Assembly (NCBI GenBank): GCA_902536515.1
Contig: CACAXU010000002.1
Coordinates: 26,951 to 90,950, forward strand
Direction: 5' to 3'
DNA: 64,000 bases
Source: an uncultured Litorivicinus sp.
GTDB taxonomy: Bacteria > Pseudomonadota > Gammaproteobacteria > Pseudomonadales > Litorivicinaceae
This document shows, in pieces, positions 35,363 through 45,315 of the stretch (positions are counted from its first letter, which is position 1; each line of letters starts with the position of its first letter). The notes beneath the pieces were generated by a model. The model did not search any database. It had not been told where the DNA came from and saw only the letters and a program-made list of their open reading frames with translations. A program made the translations under genes and the position numbers.

Positions 35363-35926
35363 GTGATCACAAAGTTATATCGTCCTATGGACGATTGGTT
35401 AGTCGACCAGAATTGCGATATTCGGGCGTCAGAAGTCCAGGGATTACTTGCGGGTTTAATGGCGGCCAATATCCAAGTGAAGCCAGATGAATACGTTGCT
35501 CGCTTAGCCGAATATGCAGATCTTCAGCCGGGTACCATTACCCAAATTGCAAGCACGCTTGAGACCTTAGCTGGGAGTCTTCATGAAAGCTGGAGCGGGA
35601 TCGGTTTGGACTTTGAAATGTTGTTGCCTGAAGACGATGAGCTCATTGAAGAGCGAGCTGATGCACTGGGAGCTTGGTGCGAGTCTTTCCTGGCGGGTCT
35701 TGGTTTTTCTGGTGAACTGTCAAAGGAACGGAAACTGTCTGAAGACGTTCGCCAAGCGTTAGAAGATTTATCTGAAATCGCAAGAATCGAAGCGGGTGGT
35801 GATGATGAATCCCTTGAAAAAGCGTTCGCCGACGTCAGTGAACACGTAAGACTGACATCGCTTCTGATCGCTACCGAACTTCGCGGCGACCAAAATGAAG
35901 CATTGAGTGAGCCAATCATTCACTAA
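35363..35926 (+). CDS. ygfB: UPF0149 family protein YgfB
   Basis: EVQGLLAGLMAAN, GAWCESFLAGLGFSG; divergent from zapA, upstream of pepP. Confidence 0.9.
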   Translation: MITKLYRPMDDWLVDQNCDIRASEVQGLLAGLMAANIQVKPDEYVARLAEYADLQPGTITQIASTLETLAGSLHESWSGIGLDFEMLLPEDDELIEERADALGAWCESFLAGLGFSGELSKERKLSEDVRQALEDLSEIARIEAGGDDESLEKAFADVSEHVRLTSLLIATELRGDQNEALSEPIIH

Positions 35927-35937
35927 GTGAGTACGTG

Positions 35938-37230
35938 ATGTTTTCTTTGCATTTTTATCAGCAACGACGCGACCGTCTGAAGGCATTGATGCCCGATAAA
36001 TCGCTCGCGATTATCTCGGGGGCGCATGAGATCGTTCGAAATCGGGATGCCGAGTACCCTTTTCGACAGTCGAGCGATTTCTGGTATTTAACCGGCTTCA
36101 CTGAGCCTGATGCGGTCCTTGTGATCGGTCCGAATCGGCCAGATCGCTTGTTTGTAAGGCCTAAAAACCCCGATCAGGAGGTTTGGACCGGCCGGCGACT
36201 GGGGCCTGAGAACGTGCAGACTCAGTTAGGCATTGATGAGGGATTTCCAATTGATGCACTCGATGCGGAACTCGGGCGTCTGTTGATGGATGTTGTCTGG
36301 CTTGAGTATCCATTTCAGTGCATGCAATCGTCGGCGATCGTGGACCAAGCGATCAAATCGAAGAGTATCAAGTCGAGACGCCAAGACTTGTTATCGCATC
36401 GCGCCGATTTATCTCGTCACTTGCATCAGGCGCGTCTCATCAAGTCTGATGAAGAAATCACTGCGATGCGTGAGGCGGGACGGATTTCTGCATTAGGTCA
36501 TGTCGCAGCAATGCAGGCATGCCAGCCGGGTATGACTGAAGATCAATTGGCGTCCATCGTTGAGCATTGTTTCCGCATGGAGGGCTCCCCTTCAGTCGCT
36601 TATCAGACCATCGTTGGCGGTGGTGGCAATGCATGTATTTTGCACTACATCGATCGCGCCGATCGATTGCAGGATGGTGACCTCGTGCTGATTGATGCCG
36701 GTTGCGAAGTCTTTGGATATGCGGGTGACATTACTCGTACTTTTCCGATTAACGGGTCATTTTCAAGCGCACAAGCCGAGTTGTACGACGTGGTATTGAG
36801 CGCACAGGCTGAGGCGATTCAGGCCATGGTTGTCGGGAATTCGATCAAACAATTTCACGAGGGTGCTCTCCGCAGACTCACTGAAGGTTTGATCGACCTA
36901 AACATAATTGAGGGTTCTATTGAATCCGCCCTCGAAGAGAAGCGATATCTTCCATACTACATGCACGGGACCGGACATTTTCTGGGCCTCGATGTGCATG
37001 ATGTTGGCGCTTATGAGGACAACGGCCAACCTGTTGGGTTGTCTGAAGGCATGGTGATTACATGTGAGCCAGGCCTATACATCGATCAACGATCCGATGC
37101 CCCTGAAAGATATCGCGGTATTGGCATCCGCATTGAAGATGATGTCCTGATTACTAACCAAGGTCCCGATATTTTGACATCAAAGGTGCCAAAAGAGCGG
37201 TCTGACATCGAAACCCTAATGCGAGGCTAA
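35938..37230 (+). CDS. pepP: Xaa-Pro aminopeptidase P
   Basis: FRQSSDFWYLTGFTEPDAVL, DAGCEVFGYAGDITRTFPINGSF, HGTGHFLGLDVHDVG. Confidence 0.97.
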   Translation: MFSLHFYQQRRDRLKALMPDKSLAIISGAHEIVRNRDAEYPFRQSSDFWYLTGFTEPDAVLVIGPNRPDRLFVRPKNPDQEVWTGRRLGPENVQTQLGIDEGFPIDALDAELGRLLMDVVWLEYPFQCMQSSAIVDQAIKSKSIKSRRQDLLSHRADLSRHLHQARLIKSDEEITAMREAGRISALGHVAAMQACQPGMTEDQLASIVEHCFRMEGSPSVAYQTIVGGGGNACILHYIDRADRLQDGDLVLIDAGCEVFGYAGDITRTFPINGSFSSAQAELYDVVLSAQAEAIQAMVVGNSIKQFHEGALRRLTEGLIDLNIIEGSIESALEEKRYLPYYMHGTGHFLGLDVHDVGAYEDNGQPVGLSEGMVITCEPGLYIDQRSDAPERYRGIGIRIEDDVLITNQGPDILTSKVPKERSDIETLMRG

Positions 37231-37232
37231 TC

Positions 37233-38336
37233 ATGGAGGTGAGTGTTATCGGTGGCGGACCGATAGGGATGGTCGCGGCACGCGCGTTGCTCGATGATGG
37301 ACATCAAGTTCGCTTATTTGACCCCTCAATCGACAAGCCGACGATGTCACTTGCCCTCGCTGAGTCCACGCTCCTTTTACTCGAGCGCATCGGCGTAGAC
37401 CTTGAGGCAGGCGAAGACCTCACCGAAATCCTTGTGAACGAGAAAGGATTACCAGGCTCCATCTGGTTACAAGCAGCTGAGTGTGGGTATCTGCGATTCG
37501 GTCGAGTCGTCTGTTCACAAGCCCTTGAAAGCGCTGTGGCACAGCATGTATCAGATAACGTTGAACCGATCGCCGTTGAGACTATCCATGCGCGAAGTGC
37601 GCGAGCGAATCCTCGTATTCAGCTGGCGACCGGCGAAGAAGTCAATCCGGATCTTGTGATTCTGGCTGATGGTGGCCGTAGTCATCTCACCGAGACGTTG
37701 GGGTTGACCGCGTATTACAGACCCTTTGATCGTTCTGCAATTTTAGGCCGTATTCGTGTCAGCGCGCCAAAGAAAGGGCGTGCCTATGAACGCTTCGTCG
37801 GTACGGGACCTTTGGCATTATTACCCATTGAGCCGGATGTCTATGGATTCGTCTGGTCTCTTAGTCCAGCTCACGCTGAGCAATTCCAGCAATCGTCTGT
37901 TGCGCTGATTGAGGCGCTAAGGGACGCGATGCCTGAAGAGCTTGGATCAATTGAACTCGCGACAGATCCTCTGGTAATTCCATTGATCGAACGATGGATT
38001 GATCAGCCCCATCGTCCAGGCATTGTATTGATCGGTAATGGTGCGCAGACGATTCATCCGGTTGCAGGCCAGGGCTTGAATCTCGCTCTTCGTGGAGTGA
38101 TGCAAATCACCGCTGAACTCAAGCAGTCAGATCCTGACACTGCGATTCGAAGGGCATTTGCGAATTGGAAACCGAATCGGGACAAAACACGACTGGCCTC
38201 CTCGAGTCTCGAGGCAATATTTGATCGTGATCTATTACCGCGAAAAGTTTTGACTAGTCTCGGTATGATGGCAGCTGATCAAAGTCCGTGGCTGAAGACC
38301 AAAATTGCCGAGGCCGGTATGGGGATTGTGTCTTGA
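37233..38336 (+). CDS. ubiH: UbiH-family FAD-dependent hydroxylase
   Basis: VIGGGPIGMVAARALL; VLIGNGAQTIHPVAGQGLNLALRGV; pepP-ubiH-ubiI order. Confidence 0.9.
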   Translation: MEVSVIGGGPIGMVAARALLDDGHQVRLFDPSIDKPTMSLALAESTLLLLERIGVDLEAGEDLTEILVNEKGLPGSIWLQAAECGYLRFGRVVCSQALESAVAQHVSDNVEPIAVETIHARSARANPRIQLATGEEVNPDLVILADGGRSHLTETLGLTAYYRPFDRSAILGRIRVSAPKKGRAYERFVGTGPLALLPIEPDVYGFVWSLSPAHAEQFQQSSVALIEALRDAMPEELGSIELATDPLVIPLIERWIDQPHRPGIVLIGNGAQTIHPVAGQGLNLALRGVMQITAELKQSDPDTAIRRAFANWKPNRDKTRLASSSLEAIFDRDLLPRKVLTSLGMMAADQSPWLKTKIAEAGMGIVS

Positions 38337-39454
38337 AAACCGCGGTGATCGGTGCAGGTTCAATTGGTTTAGCGGCAGCTTTGGTGTGTCAGAAAGCAGG
38401 ACATTCAGTCACCCTCTTCGATCCACAAGGATTCGAGCAGCGGGCTTTGTCGTTGGAGGCCGATCCACGTGTTTGGGCGCTTGGGTCGCGATCAACTCAG
38501 TTGCTCGCAGAGCTTGGTGCTTGGGCGTCCAATGAAAGAATCTGTGCCTATCAATCGATGCATGTGATTGACGCACGGAGTGATGCGCGAGTCACCTTTA
38601 CCGAGGCTACCCTTGGTCATTTAGTTGAGGCAGATTGGATTCGGAATCAATTACTGTCACGAGTTGATGGAACAGGTATCGATTGTGTTTCAGAGCGGGT
38701 TGAGTCTGTTTCGCAACGAGGCGTGTTGACGCTCCCCAAGAATGAGCTGGATGCTGATTTAGTGATCTTTGCAGAGGGACGCCAAGCACGCACGGCACTT
38801 GCCTCTGGTTTTGAAATTGTCGACGGTGGTTATCGACAGATGGCAGTCGTTGGGACATTGAGAAGCGAGCAACCCCATCATGAAGAGGCTTTTCAAATTT
38901 TCACTGAATGTGGTCCGCTAGCACTGCTGCCATTACCTGATCTGGACGGTGAGCATCGTGTGAGCCTCGTTTGGTCGTTGGATATCGACACTGCGTCTGA
39001 ACTCAAAGAGTATTCAATCGAGACATTGTGTTTAAAGATCACTCAGACCAGTGAGTGGGTTCGAGGTGCCTTGAGTTTCGTCGATGAACCGATTTGGATC
39101 CCGCTGTCTCAGCAATCATTGAAGCAGGATTCTCTGGGATGTTTGTTAGCCATTGGCGATACTGCACACGGCATTTTGCCGTTAGCAGGTCTTGGAGCAA
39201 ACCTTGGATTTGCAGATGTGATTGCGTTACAACAGACGCTGGTAAGGGCTCCTTCAGCCCTTGGTGATCGCATTGCGCGAACTGTTTCGCGTGAACGGCG
39301 TTTTGAGCAACGGACTGTTGCTATGGTGATGGGTCTTTTTTCCAACATATTTCGCTCTGATCAGCCACTGTTGCAATTGGGCCGAAGTTTTGCATTACGA
39401 ACAGCGGATCGTCATCCAACGATTCGATCGTTGATTCAGGAGTTAGCTGGTTAA
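38333..39454 (+). CDS. ubiI: UbiI/VisC-family FAD-dependent hydroxylase
   Basis: TTG start giving (M)KTAVIGAGSIGLAAALVCQKAGHSVTLFD; AIGDTAHGILPLAGLGANLGFADV. Confidence 0.85.
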   Translation: MKTAVIGAGSIGLAAALVCQKAGHSVTLFDPQGFEQRALSLEADPRVWALGSRSTQLLAELGAWASNERICAYQSMHVIDARSDARVTFTEATLGHLVEADWIRNQLLSRVDGTGIDCVSERVESVSQRGVLTLPKNELDADLVIFAEGRQARTALASGFEIVDGGYRQMAVVGTLRSEQPHHEEAFQIFTECGPLALLPLPDLDGEHRVSLVWSLDIDTASELKEYSIETLCLKITQTSEWVRGALSFVDEPIWIPLSQQSLKQDSLGCLLAIGDTAHGILPLAGLGANLGFADVIALQQTLVRAPSALGDRIARTVSRERRFEQRTVAMVMGLFSNIFRSDQPLLQLGRSFALRTADRHPTIRSLIQELAG

Positions 39455-40065
39455 TGTTCACAGGGGTTGTTCAGGGTTTGGGTGAGGTCACTCAGATTCA
39501 GGATCACGGCGGAATTCGTCGTCTCCAGGTTCGACTACCAACCGGTCGCGACCAGGGGCTGGAAACGGGCGCATCTGTTGCAATTAATGGCGTTTGTTTG
39601 ACAGTCGTCGGTTGGGATCAGAATGGTGTCGAATTTGATGTGATTGATGAAACGTTGCGACTGACAAATCTCGGTGATTTGAAGGTCGGTCATGTCGTTA
39701 ATGTAGAGCGTGCGGCTCGTTTTGGTGATGAAATTGGTGGTCATGTGTTGTCCGGGCACATTCATGGGCGAGCTCAAGTGACCGAAGTGGTAGAAACTAA
39801 CGCAAATCTAGCGGTGTGGTGGGCTGTGCCGGAAGCGCTGAAAAAGTACGTGCTGCCAAAGGGCTATGTCTCGCTGAATGGATGCTCGTTAACCGTCGGT
39901 GAAACAGAACGAGACGGGCGGTTGAGTATTCATTTAATTCCCGAAACCCGTGAATTAACGACTTTTGGTCGAGTCACAGTCGGTGACTCGTTGAATCTCG
40001 AAATTGATTCTCAAACCCAAGCGATCGTCGATACTGTTGAGCGAGTCTTGGAACAGCGATTGTGA
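39454..40065 (+). CDS. ribE: riboflavin synthase (alpha chain)
   Basis: MFTGVVQGLGEV; two lumazine-binding repeats (GASVAINGVCLTV; GYVSLNGCSLTV); GGHVLSGHIHG. Confidence 0.96.
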   Translation: MFTGVVQGLGEVTQIQDHGGIRRLQVRLPTGRDQGLETGASVAINGVCLTVVGWDQNGVEFDVIDETLRLTNLGDLKVGHVVNVERAARFGDEIGGHVLSGHIHGRAQVTEVVETNANLAVWWAVPEALKKYVLPKGYVSLNGCSLTVGETERDGRLSIHLIPETRELTTFGRVTVGDSLNLEIDSQTQAIVDTVERVLEQRL

Positions 40066-41048
40066 ATGCGTGGAAAAAGGAGTTAGCCAACGGTGTTACA
40101 AGTTCCGAAGTGCTACTCACACGTCTCGGATTGGATGCTACCCAAGTACTGAGTGTTGATTACACGCCAGCTTTTTCGGTTCGGGTCCCTGAACCTTTTA
40201 TCAAGCGAATGGTCCCTGGCGATCCGCATGACCCATTGTTACGACAGGTGCTATCCGTTAGTGAAGAACGTACCCCGACTCCAGGCTTTGTGGCTGATCC
40301 TTTGGATGAATTCGACAGTGTGTTACCTGGTGTCCTGCACAAATATCGGTCGCGAGTTCTCCTGATTTATCGTGGTGGTTGTGCCATCAACTGTCGTTAC
40401 TGTTTTCGGCGTCATTTTCCATATCAAGGACAGACACTGACGTTACGAGATGTTGATTTGCTAGTCGGCTATTTGATCGAACACCCTGAAGTGAACGAAG
40501 TCATCTTGTCAGGCGGTGATCCTTTGATGGCCGATGACTCCTCGATTCGGGATCTATTGTCACGACTTGAATCGATACCCACGATCGCGCGTTTGCGCAT
40601 CCACAGTCGGTTACCGGTGGTGATTCCGGCTCGGATCACCGATACCTTTTGTGAAACGATTGCATCCATTCGACTGCCTATTGTCATGGTTTTGCATGTT
40701 AATCATGCCAATGAAGTTGACGGGTCTGTGAAGTGTGCTGTCGGTCGGTTAAGAGCAGTCTGCCGTTCAGTACTGAATCAAGCTGTGATTTTGCGTGGCG
40801 TCAATGACTCGGCAAAAAGTCTCATTACTCTAAGTGAGCGATTGTTCGAGGCAGGGATCGATCCGTATTATCTCAACGTATTGGATCGAGTTGCTGGTGC
40901 ACATCACTTTGATGTGACCGACGAAGAAGTCGCTACTCTCTATGAGGCGTTATTGGATGCACTTCCAGGATATCTCGTTCCGAAACTTGTGAGGGAAGTG
41001 CCGGGAGTAGGGCACAAAATGCCATGGAGGGAAACGGCACGCTTATGA
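40062..41048 (+). CDS. epmB: EF-P beta-lysylation protein EpmB (lysine 2,3-aminomutase family)
   Basis: GTG start; radical-SAM CxxxCxxC (GGCAINCRYCFRRHFPY); EVILSGGDPLMADD. Confidence 0.93.
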   Translation: MNAWKKELANGVTSSEVLLTRLGLDATQVLSVDYTPAFSVRVPEPFIKRMVPGDPHDPLLRQVLSVSEERTPTPGFVADPLDEFDSVLPGVLHKYRSRVLLIYRGGCAINCRYCFRRHFPYQGQTLTLRDVDLLVGYLIEHPEVNEVILSGGDPLMADDSSIRDLLSRLESIPTIARLRIHSRLPVVIPARITDTFCETIASIRLPIVMVLHVNHANEVDGSVKCAVGRLRAVCRSVLNQAVILRGVNDSAKSLITLSERLFEAGIDPYYLNVLDRVAGAHHFDVTDEEVATLYEALLDALPGYLVPKLVREVPGVGHKMPWRETARL

Positions 41049-42613
41049 TGTCGACAGTATTGATTTGGATTGCCGGCGCTTGGGGAGCGGGTCAAATTGC
41101 TCGTTGGATCGCATTACCTCCTTTGGTCGGATATCTAACGGTCGGTGCTCTTTTTGCCGCAAATGATCTTGGGGACATTAATCATTGGCTCGATGTGCCA
41201 TCAGAAATCGGTGTCGAGCTCCTTCTGTTCGCGGTTGGCTTAAAAATGAACCCCAAGTCGATCTTTCGATTCGACGTTGCTTTTGGAACCCTCCTGCATC
41301 TGATGTTGTCTGCCCTGATTTTGGTGCTGGCTCTTACGCAGGATTTGTCTATCGAGATGAAGATTGCGTTGGCGCTGACCCTCGGTTTTTCGAGTACGGT
41401 CGTCGCTGCAAAAGGACTCGAGGCGCGTCGAGAAATCCGTGCGTTTCACGGTCGCTTGTCGATTAGTATTCTGGTGCTTCAGGACCTTGTTGCAGTGACT
41501 TTGTTGGCGATTGGTGGTGATTCGGCGCCCTCACCCTATGCGCTTGGATTGCTTGCAATACCACTGGTTGCTCCGGTGTTGAGAAAAAGTCTTGAAAAAC
41601 TGTCTTCGGAACCAGAATTGCAGTTATTGGTTGGCGTTTTGATTGCATTGGTTCTTGGTGCTCAATTATTCAAAGTCGTTGGAGTTAGTGGTGAACTGGG
41701 TGCGCTGGTCATGGGTATGGTGTTTGCGAACCATCCGGTGGCAAAAGGCCTTGCGAACTATCTTTGGGGTATCCGCGAGTTACTGCTGATTGCGTTCTTT
41801 TTGCGTATTGGGATGCAAGTCCCGCTCGATCTCCAGGTTCTGATGGACGCAATACCACTGCTACTTCTTCTGCCGATCAAAGTGATGGTGTTGTTTGCGC
41901 TTTTGCTAGTCATTCGGCTTCGCTCCTATACAGCGTTTTTAATGTCGATCACATTGTTTTCGTATTCCGAATTTGCCCTCATTGTGGCCGCAACTTGGGC
42001 AGGCACTGGCTTGATTCCAACATCGGTACTTCCCGTTATTGCTGTTGCTGTGACCTTGAGTTTTGTAATTTCTGCGCCGTTGAACCGGTTTGCGCACGAA
42101 TTGTATGAGCGATTTGAGGGGCCACTCATGCGCCTTGAGCGAACGGATCGTCATCCAGATGAGCAACCGTTGACGTTAGGTGGGGCACATGTGCTTGTGA
42201 TTGGGATGGGTCGAATTGGAACGGCTGTTTTCGATGGCCTAACGGCCGATGGTGAAAAAGTTGTTGGTATTGACGCTGATCCGGGGAAACTAGAATCGCA
42301 TCGTCAGGCTGGTCGTCGAGTTGTATTTGCTGATGCTGAGGACCCTGGGTTTTGGAATAATTTGCGTTTTGGTCGACTTGAGGCTGTGGTACTAACGATG
42401 CCTGAGCCTGAATCACAGTGTTGGGCTACGAATCGTTTAAGAGAACGGGGTTTCGAGGGTGTGATTGCGGTGAGTACACATTCTCGTCATACTTTTGATC
42501 GGGTTGAGGATGCGGGTGCAAATCTCATTTACGATGCTCACGACGCCGCCGGTTTTGGCCTTGGAAAGGCTGTGCTTAAGTGTCTTGGTGGCGAGCGATT
42601 AGGAAATCCCTAG
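41045..42613 (+). CDS. CPA2-family cation/proton antiporter with TrkA-N domain (YbaL/KefB-like)
   Basis: About 11 hydrophobic segments; LGFSSTVVAAKGLE; C-terminal Rossmann VLVIGMGRIGTAVFDGL. Confidence 0.93.
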   Translation: MMSTVLIWIAGAWGAGQIARWIALPPLVGYLTVGALFAANDLGDINHWLDVPSEIGVELLLFAVGLKMNPKSIFRFDVAFGTLLHLMLSALILVLALTQDLSIEMKIALALTLGFSSTVVAAKGLEARREIRAFHGRLSISILVLQDLVAVTLLAIGGDSAPSPYALGLLAIPLVAPVLRKSLEKLSSEPELQLLVGVLIALVLGAQLFKVVGVSGELGALVMGMVFANHPVAKGLANYLWGIRELLLIAFFLRIGMQVPLDLQVLMDAIPLLLLLPIKVMVLFALLLVIRLRSYTAFLMSITLFSYSEFALIVAATWAGTGLIPTSVLPVIAVAVTLSFVISAPLNRFAHELYERFEGPLMRLERTDRHPDEQPLTLGGAHVLVIGMGRIGTAVFDGLTADGEKVVGIDADPGKLESHRQAGRRVVFADAEDPGFWNNLRFGRLEAVVLTMPEPESQCWATNRLRERGFEGVIAVSTHSRHTFDRVEDAGANLIYDAHDAAGFGLGKAVLKCLGGERLGNP

Positions 42614-43082
42614 CCTCGTTGATCAATGCTGCAAGATAATCAGTGCCGTCTTTGTCTGGATGCATTTTACCCATTAGCTTTCTGTGCGCTGCCCTGATCT
42701 CGGCGGGTGTCGCGTTCTCATCGATACCAAGAATTTCAGCAGCGCGCTTGACGGTCATTGGTTCATCACGTGCTGGTCTCTGCTGATTAGCGTGCGCAGC
42801 ACCAGCCCCTGCGGCTGCACCGAGCCCAAGGATTTGACGAAGTTGTGGGAACATCGATAAGAGCCCGCGAAGGCTCCACAAGCGCCTGCCAAATGCTGCG
42901 ACCGGTGCCGCGAGGGCTGCCAAAGCAGGCAGTTTCCCTGTGACAACTAGCAATAAGATACCGACTGCAACAGCGCCACCGATGAACTTGAATTTGTTTT
43001 CCGCAATCCAGCCTTTGGTTGATCCGCGAGTGAGTAGATAAAACAACGCGAGGACGACGAGGGCGATGATGAGTATTCTCAT
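42576..43082 (-). CDS. membrane-anchored J-domain protein (DnaJ/Tim14-like)
   Basis: N-terminal TM segments, C-terminal AEILGIDENATPAEIRAAHRKLMGKMHPDKDGTDYLAALINEA with HPD motif. Confidence 0.9.
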   Translation of the reverse strand: MRILIIALVVLALFYLLTRGSTKGWIAENKFKFIGGAVAVGILLLVVTGKLPALAALAAPVAAFGRRLWSLRGLLSMFPQLRQILGLGAAAGAGAAHANQQRPARDEPMTVKRAAEILGIDENATPAEIRAAHRKLMGKMHPDKDGTDYLAALINEARDFLIARHQDT

Positions 43083-43090
43083 GTTCTATA

Positions 43091-43104
43091 TTTGTCTAGA
43101 CAAA
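43091..43104. promoter_or_regulatory. 14-bp perfect palindrome, candidate MerR-family operator
   Basis: TTTGTCTAGACAAA in the divergent intergenic region between the J-domain gene and the MerR gene. Confidence 0.55.
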
Positions 43105-43133
43105 AGTGGGACAATATTGCCACACTATTGGGT

Positions 43134-44141
43134 ATGGCTACTTTAGAAACGATTTCAAGTATCGACACAGCACCCCGACATCCGATCCGACTGGTCGCCA
43201 ATCGAACTGGTTTGACGGTCGACTTGATTCGCGCCTGGGAGAAACGTTACCACGTTGTTGAGCCTGCGCGTAGTGATACCAAACGCAGACTTTACAGCGA
43301 TTATGATATTGAACGGCTTCGACTGATCCGGATCGCGAAACACAACGGGCGCCGCTTGGTCGATGTTGCTCCGATGTCTCTCGAGGCTCTTCGAGACGTG
43401 GTCTCCGAAGACAGCCGCTTTGATGCAGCACAAGACAATCAAGCAGAGGTCTATCGGCCAAGCTGGTCTAACCCGCTTGATTCCACTGACACGCAAGATG
43501 CTGTCGACGCCATGTTGTTCGCAATCCAAACCATGGATCAGCACCGCTTTGATCAGTTGCTACAAGAGGGCCTTGTGAAGCAAGCGCTGCCAGCGTACTT
43601 AGAGACTGTGATCGGACCTTTGCTTCGTGAAATTGGTGAGTCCACGCGGCTTGGAAAGCTCCGGATCGCTCATGAGCACATGGCAACCGCGCACTTGAGA
43701 ACGTTTATTGGAGCCCTACGATTTCGCGAAACATTTACTGGTAGCGAGCCGAAGATTGTGATCACCACACCAACCGGACAGCTGCATGAGCTTGGAGCCC
43801 TTATGATCGCTGCGCTTGTCTCAGTCGATGGCTGGTTGCCCGTCTACCTAGGACCGAATACGCCGGCAGATGAAATCGCAGCGTGTGCAATGCAGTCTGG
43901 AGCGCGTGCGGTGAGTTTGTCATTGACCTATCCAGCCGATGATCCACGTATTCCCACTGAATTGACTCGATTGCGATCGCAACTTGACCAGAAGATCCCA
44001 ATTTTTGTCGGTGGCTACGCTGCGGTGCATCATCAACAGTTAATTGGCCGATTGGGCCTTCAATCACCGCCATCCTTAAATGGACTGCGGCAAACGTTAA
44101 ACGAACTTCGCGATCGAGGGTTCAGGCTACAATCGGCGTGA
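43134..44141 (+). CDS. MerR-family regulator with B12-binding domain (CarH/LitR-like architecture)
   Basis: HTH PIRLVANRTGLTVDLIRAWEKRYHVVEPARSDTKRRLYSDYDIERL; helical cap KLRIAHEHMATAHLR; Rossmann TTPTGQLHELGALMIAALVSVDGWLPVYLGPNTP. ATG 43134 preferred over the track TTG at 43092, which lies inside the palindrome. Confidence 0.92.
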   Translation: MATLETISSIDTAPRHPIRLVANRTGLTVDLIRAWEKRYHVVEPARSDTKRRLYSDYDIERLRLIRIAKHNGRRLVDVAPMSLEALRDVVSEDSRFDAAQDNQAEVYRPSWSNPLDSTDTQDAVDAMLFAIQTMDQHRFDQLLQEGLVKQALPAYLETVIGPLLREIGESTRLGKLRIAHEHMATAHLRTFIGALRFRETFTGSEPKIVITTPTGQLHELGALMIAALVSVDGWLPVYLGPNTPADEIAACAMQSGARAVSLSLTYPADDPRIPTELTRLRSQLDQKIPIFVGGYAAVHHQQLIGRLGLQSPPSLNGLRQTLNELRDRGFRLQSA

Positions 44142-44458
44142 CTTTAGAAGATCTCAAAGTAATGTTCGCAAAGGGTCAGTCACTGACTCTTGAGATCCAT
44201 GCATTTGAAGGAATTATCTATCTGGTGAAGATCGTGACAGAGGTAGAGGAAACCATGTTGAAAAAAGCGGATGGTGACATTCAGGTGTTTAAGTCGTCAA
44301 CACAGGCTGGTATGGCATTGGCTGACGTGGGGGGAACGGACGCTGTCATTGTGCACCAATGTGCGTATGACGAAGTGATTGGTCATGAGCCATACCAAAC
44401 TGAGGATCCATCCCTGCGTACGCCAATGGACTTACGGCTACTCGCTGGTCTCAGCTAG
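44138..44458 (+). CDS. small conserved protein (DUF6482-like)
   Basis: 106 aa; start overlaps the MerR stop; family assignment from recall only. Confidence 0.65.
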   Translation: MTLEDLKVMFAKGQSLTLEIHAFEGIIYLVKIVTEVEETMLKKADGDIQVFKSSTQAGMALADVGGTDAVIVHQCAYDEVIGHEPYQTEDPSLRTPMDLRLLAGLS

Positions 44459-45315
44459 CTTCTGAGCTGGTTTCTTCGTTCACAAAGCGACGCATAATCG
44501 GGCGTGTTGTCTCCAGTTAAAATGCCGTGGCGAATCGCGAAATCAATGATCACCAGGTTGCAGTTGTATTTAAAAGCGTCCGTTGTTTCGATGATTACCA
44601 ATACGTCTTGAATTGGTAGTCGTTCAAACGATTCTACTTCACCATCCTGGCACATTGGTACGAAGCTATCTGGGAGTTCGAGATCATAACAGTACAAAAC
44701 ATCGCGTTTTAATCCGCGTCCATCGGTGTATCGATAGCTTACTGCCCCTGTTGCAATCGATTGACTGGCTTGAGCTTCTGAAATGCCAGCTTCTTCGGCA
44801 CACTCTTTGATTAAATTTTCGAAGAGACCAACTCCAGCTGGTTGTCCACCAGCAACTATATTATCGAGTTTGCCAGGAAATGTTGGTTTGCTCTGTGATC
44901 GCTTTGCAACCCACAACTCTATGCCAGCTTGTGTCCTTACAAAGCCATTGAGATGCACGCCAAAGGTTAGGCAACCAAGCGGTGCGGTCAATGTGCGCTC
45001 CATTACAAACCGAGTCGGGTCTGTCACTGATGCTTTGACAGGAAAGGGTTCACCAACCCAGCCCCAGAGCAATCCTTCTTCGTATGCGTCTTTTGCAAAT
45101 CTCGCGAAGAGTTGATTGAGATCTCCTTCAGACAGGCCTGGAATCACTAGACCCGATTCTGATTCTTGCCACAGACCAAAACTTAATCCACGTTCTTTGA
45201 AATTATCTTGAACATAACCAAGTAACGCATCTCCCTGTAACCAGGGTGTCCATGATTGAAGATCGGCGTTGTGCGCGCGGTCGAAATGGTCGAGAAAACT
45301 CAAGGGTGTCTCCAA
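44455..45315 (-). CDS. NUDIX hydrolase with N-terminal DUF4743-like domain
   Basis: TTG start; SKPTFPGKLDNIVAGGQPAGVGLFENLIKECAEEAGIS Nudix box variant; DVLYCYDLELPDSFVP. Confidence 0.88.
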   Translation of the reverse strand: METPLSFLDHFDRAHNADLQSWTPWLQGDALLGYVQDNFKERGLSFGLWQESESGLVIPGLSEGDLNQLFARFAKDAYEEGLLWGWVGEPFPVKASVTDPTRFVMERTLTAPLGCLTFGVHLNGFVRTQAGIELWVAKRSQSKPTFPGKLDNIVAGGQPAGVGLFENLIKECAEEAGISEAQASQSIATGAVSYRYTDGRGLKRDVLYCYDLELPDSFVPMCQDGEVESFERLPIQDVLVIIETTDAFKYNCNLVIIDFAIRHGILTGDNTPDYASLCERRNQLRS

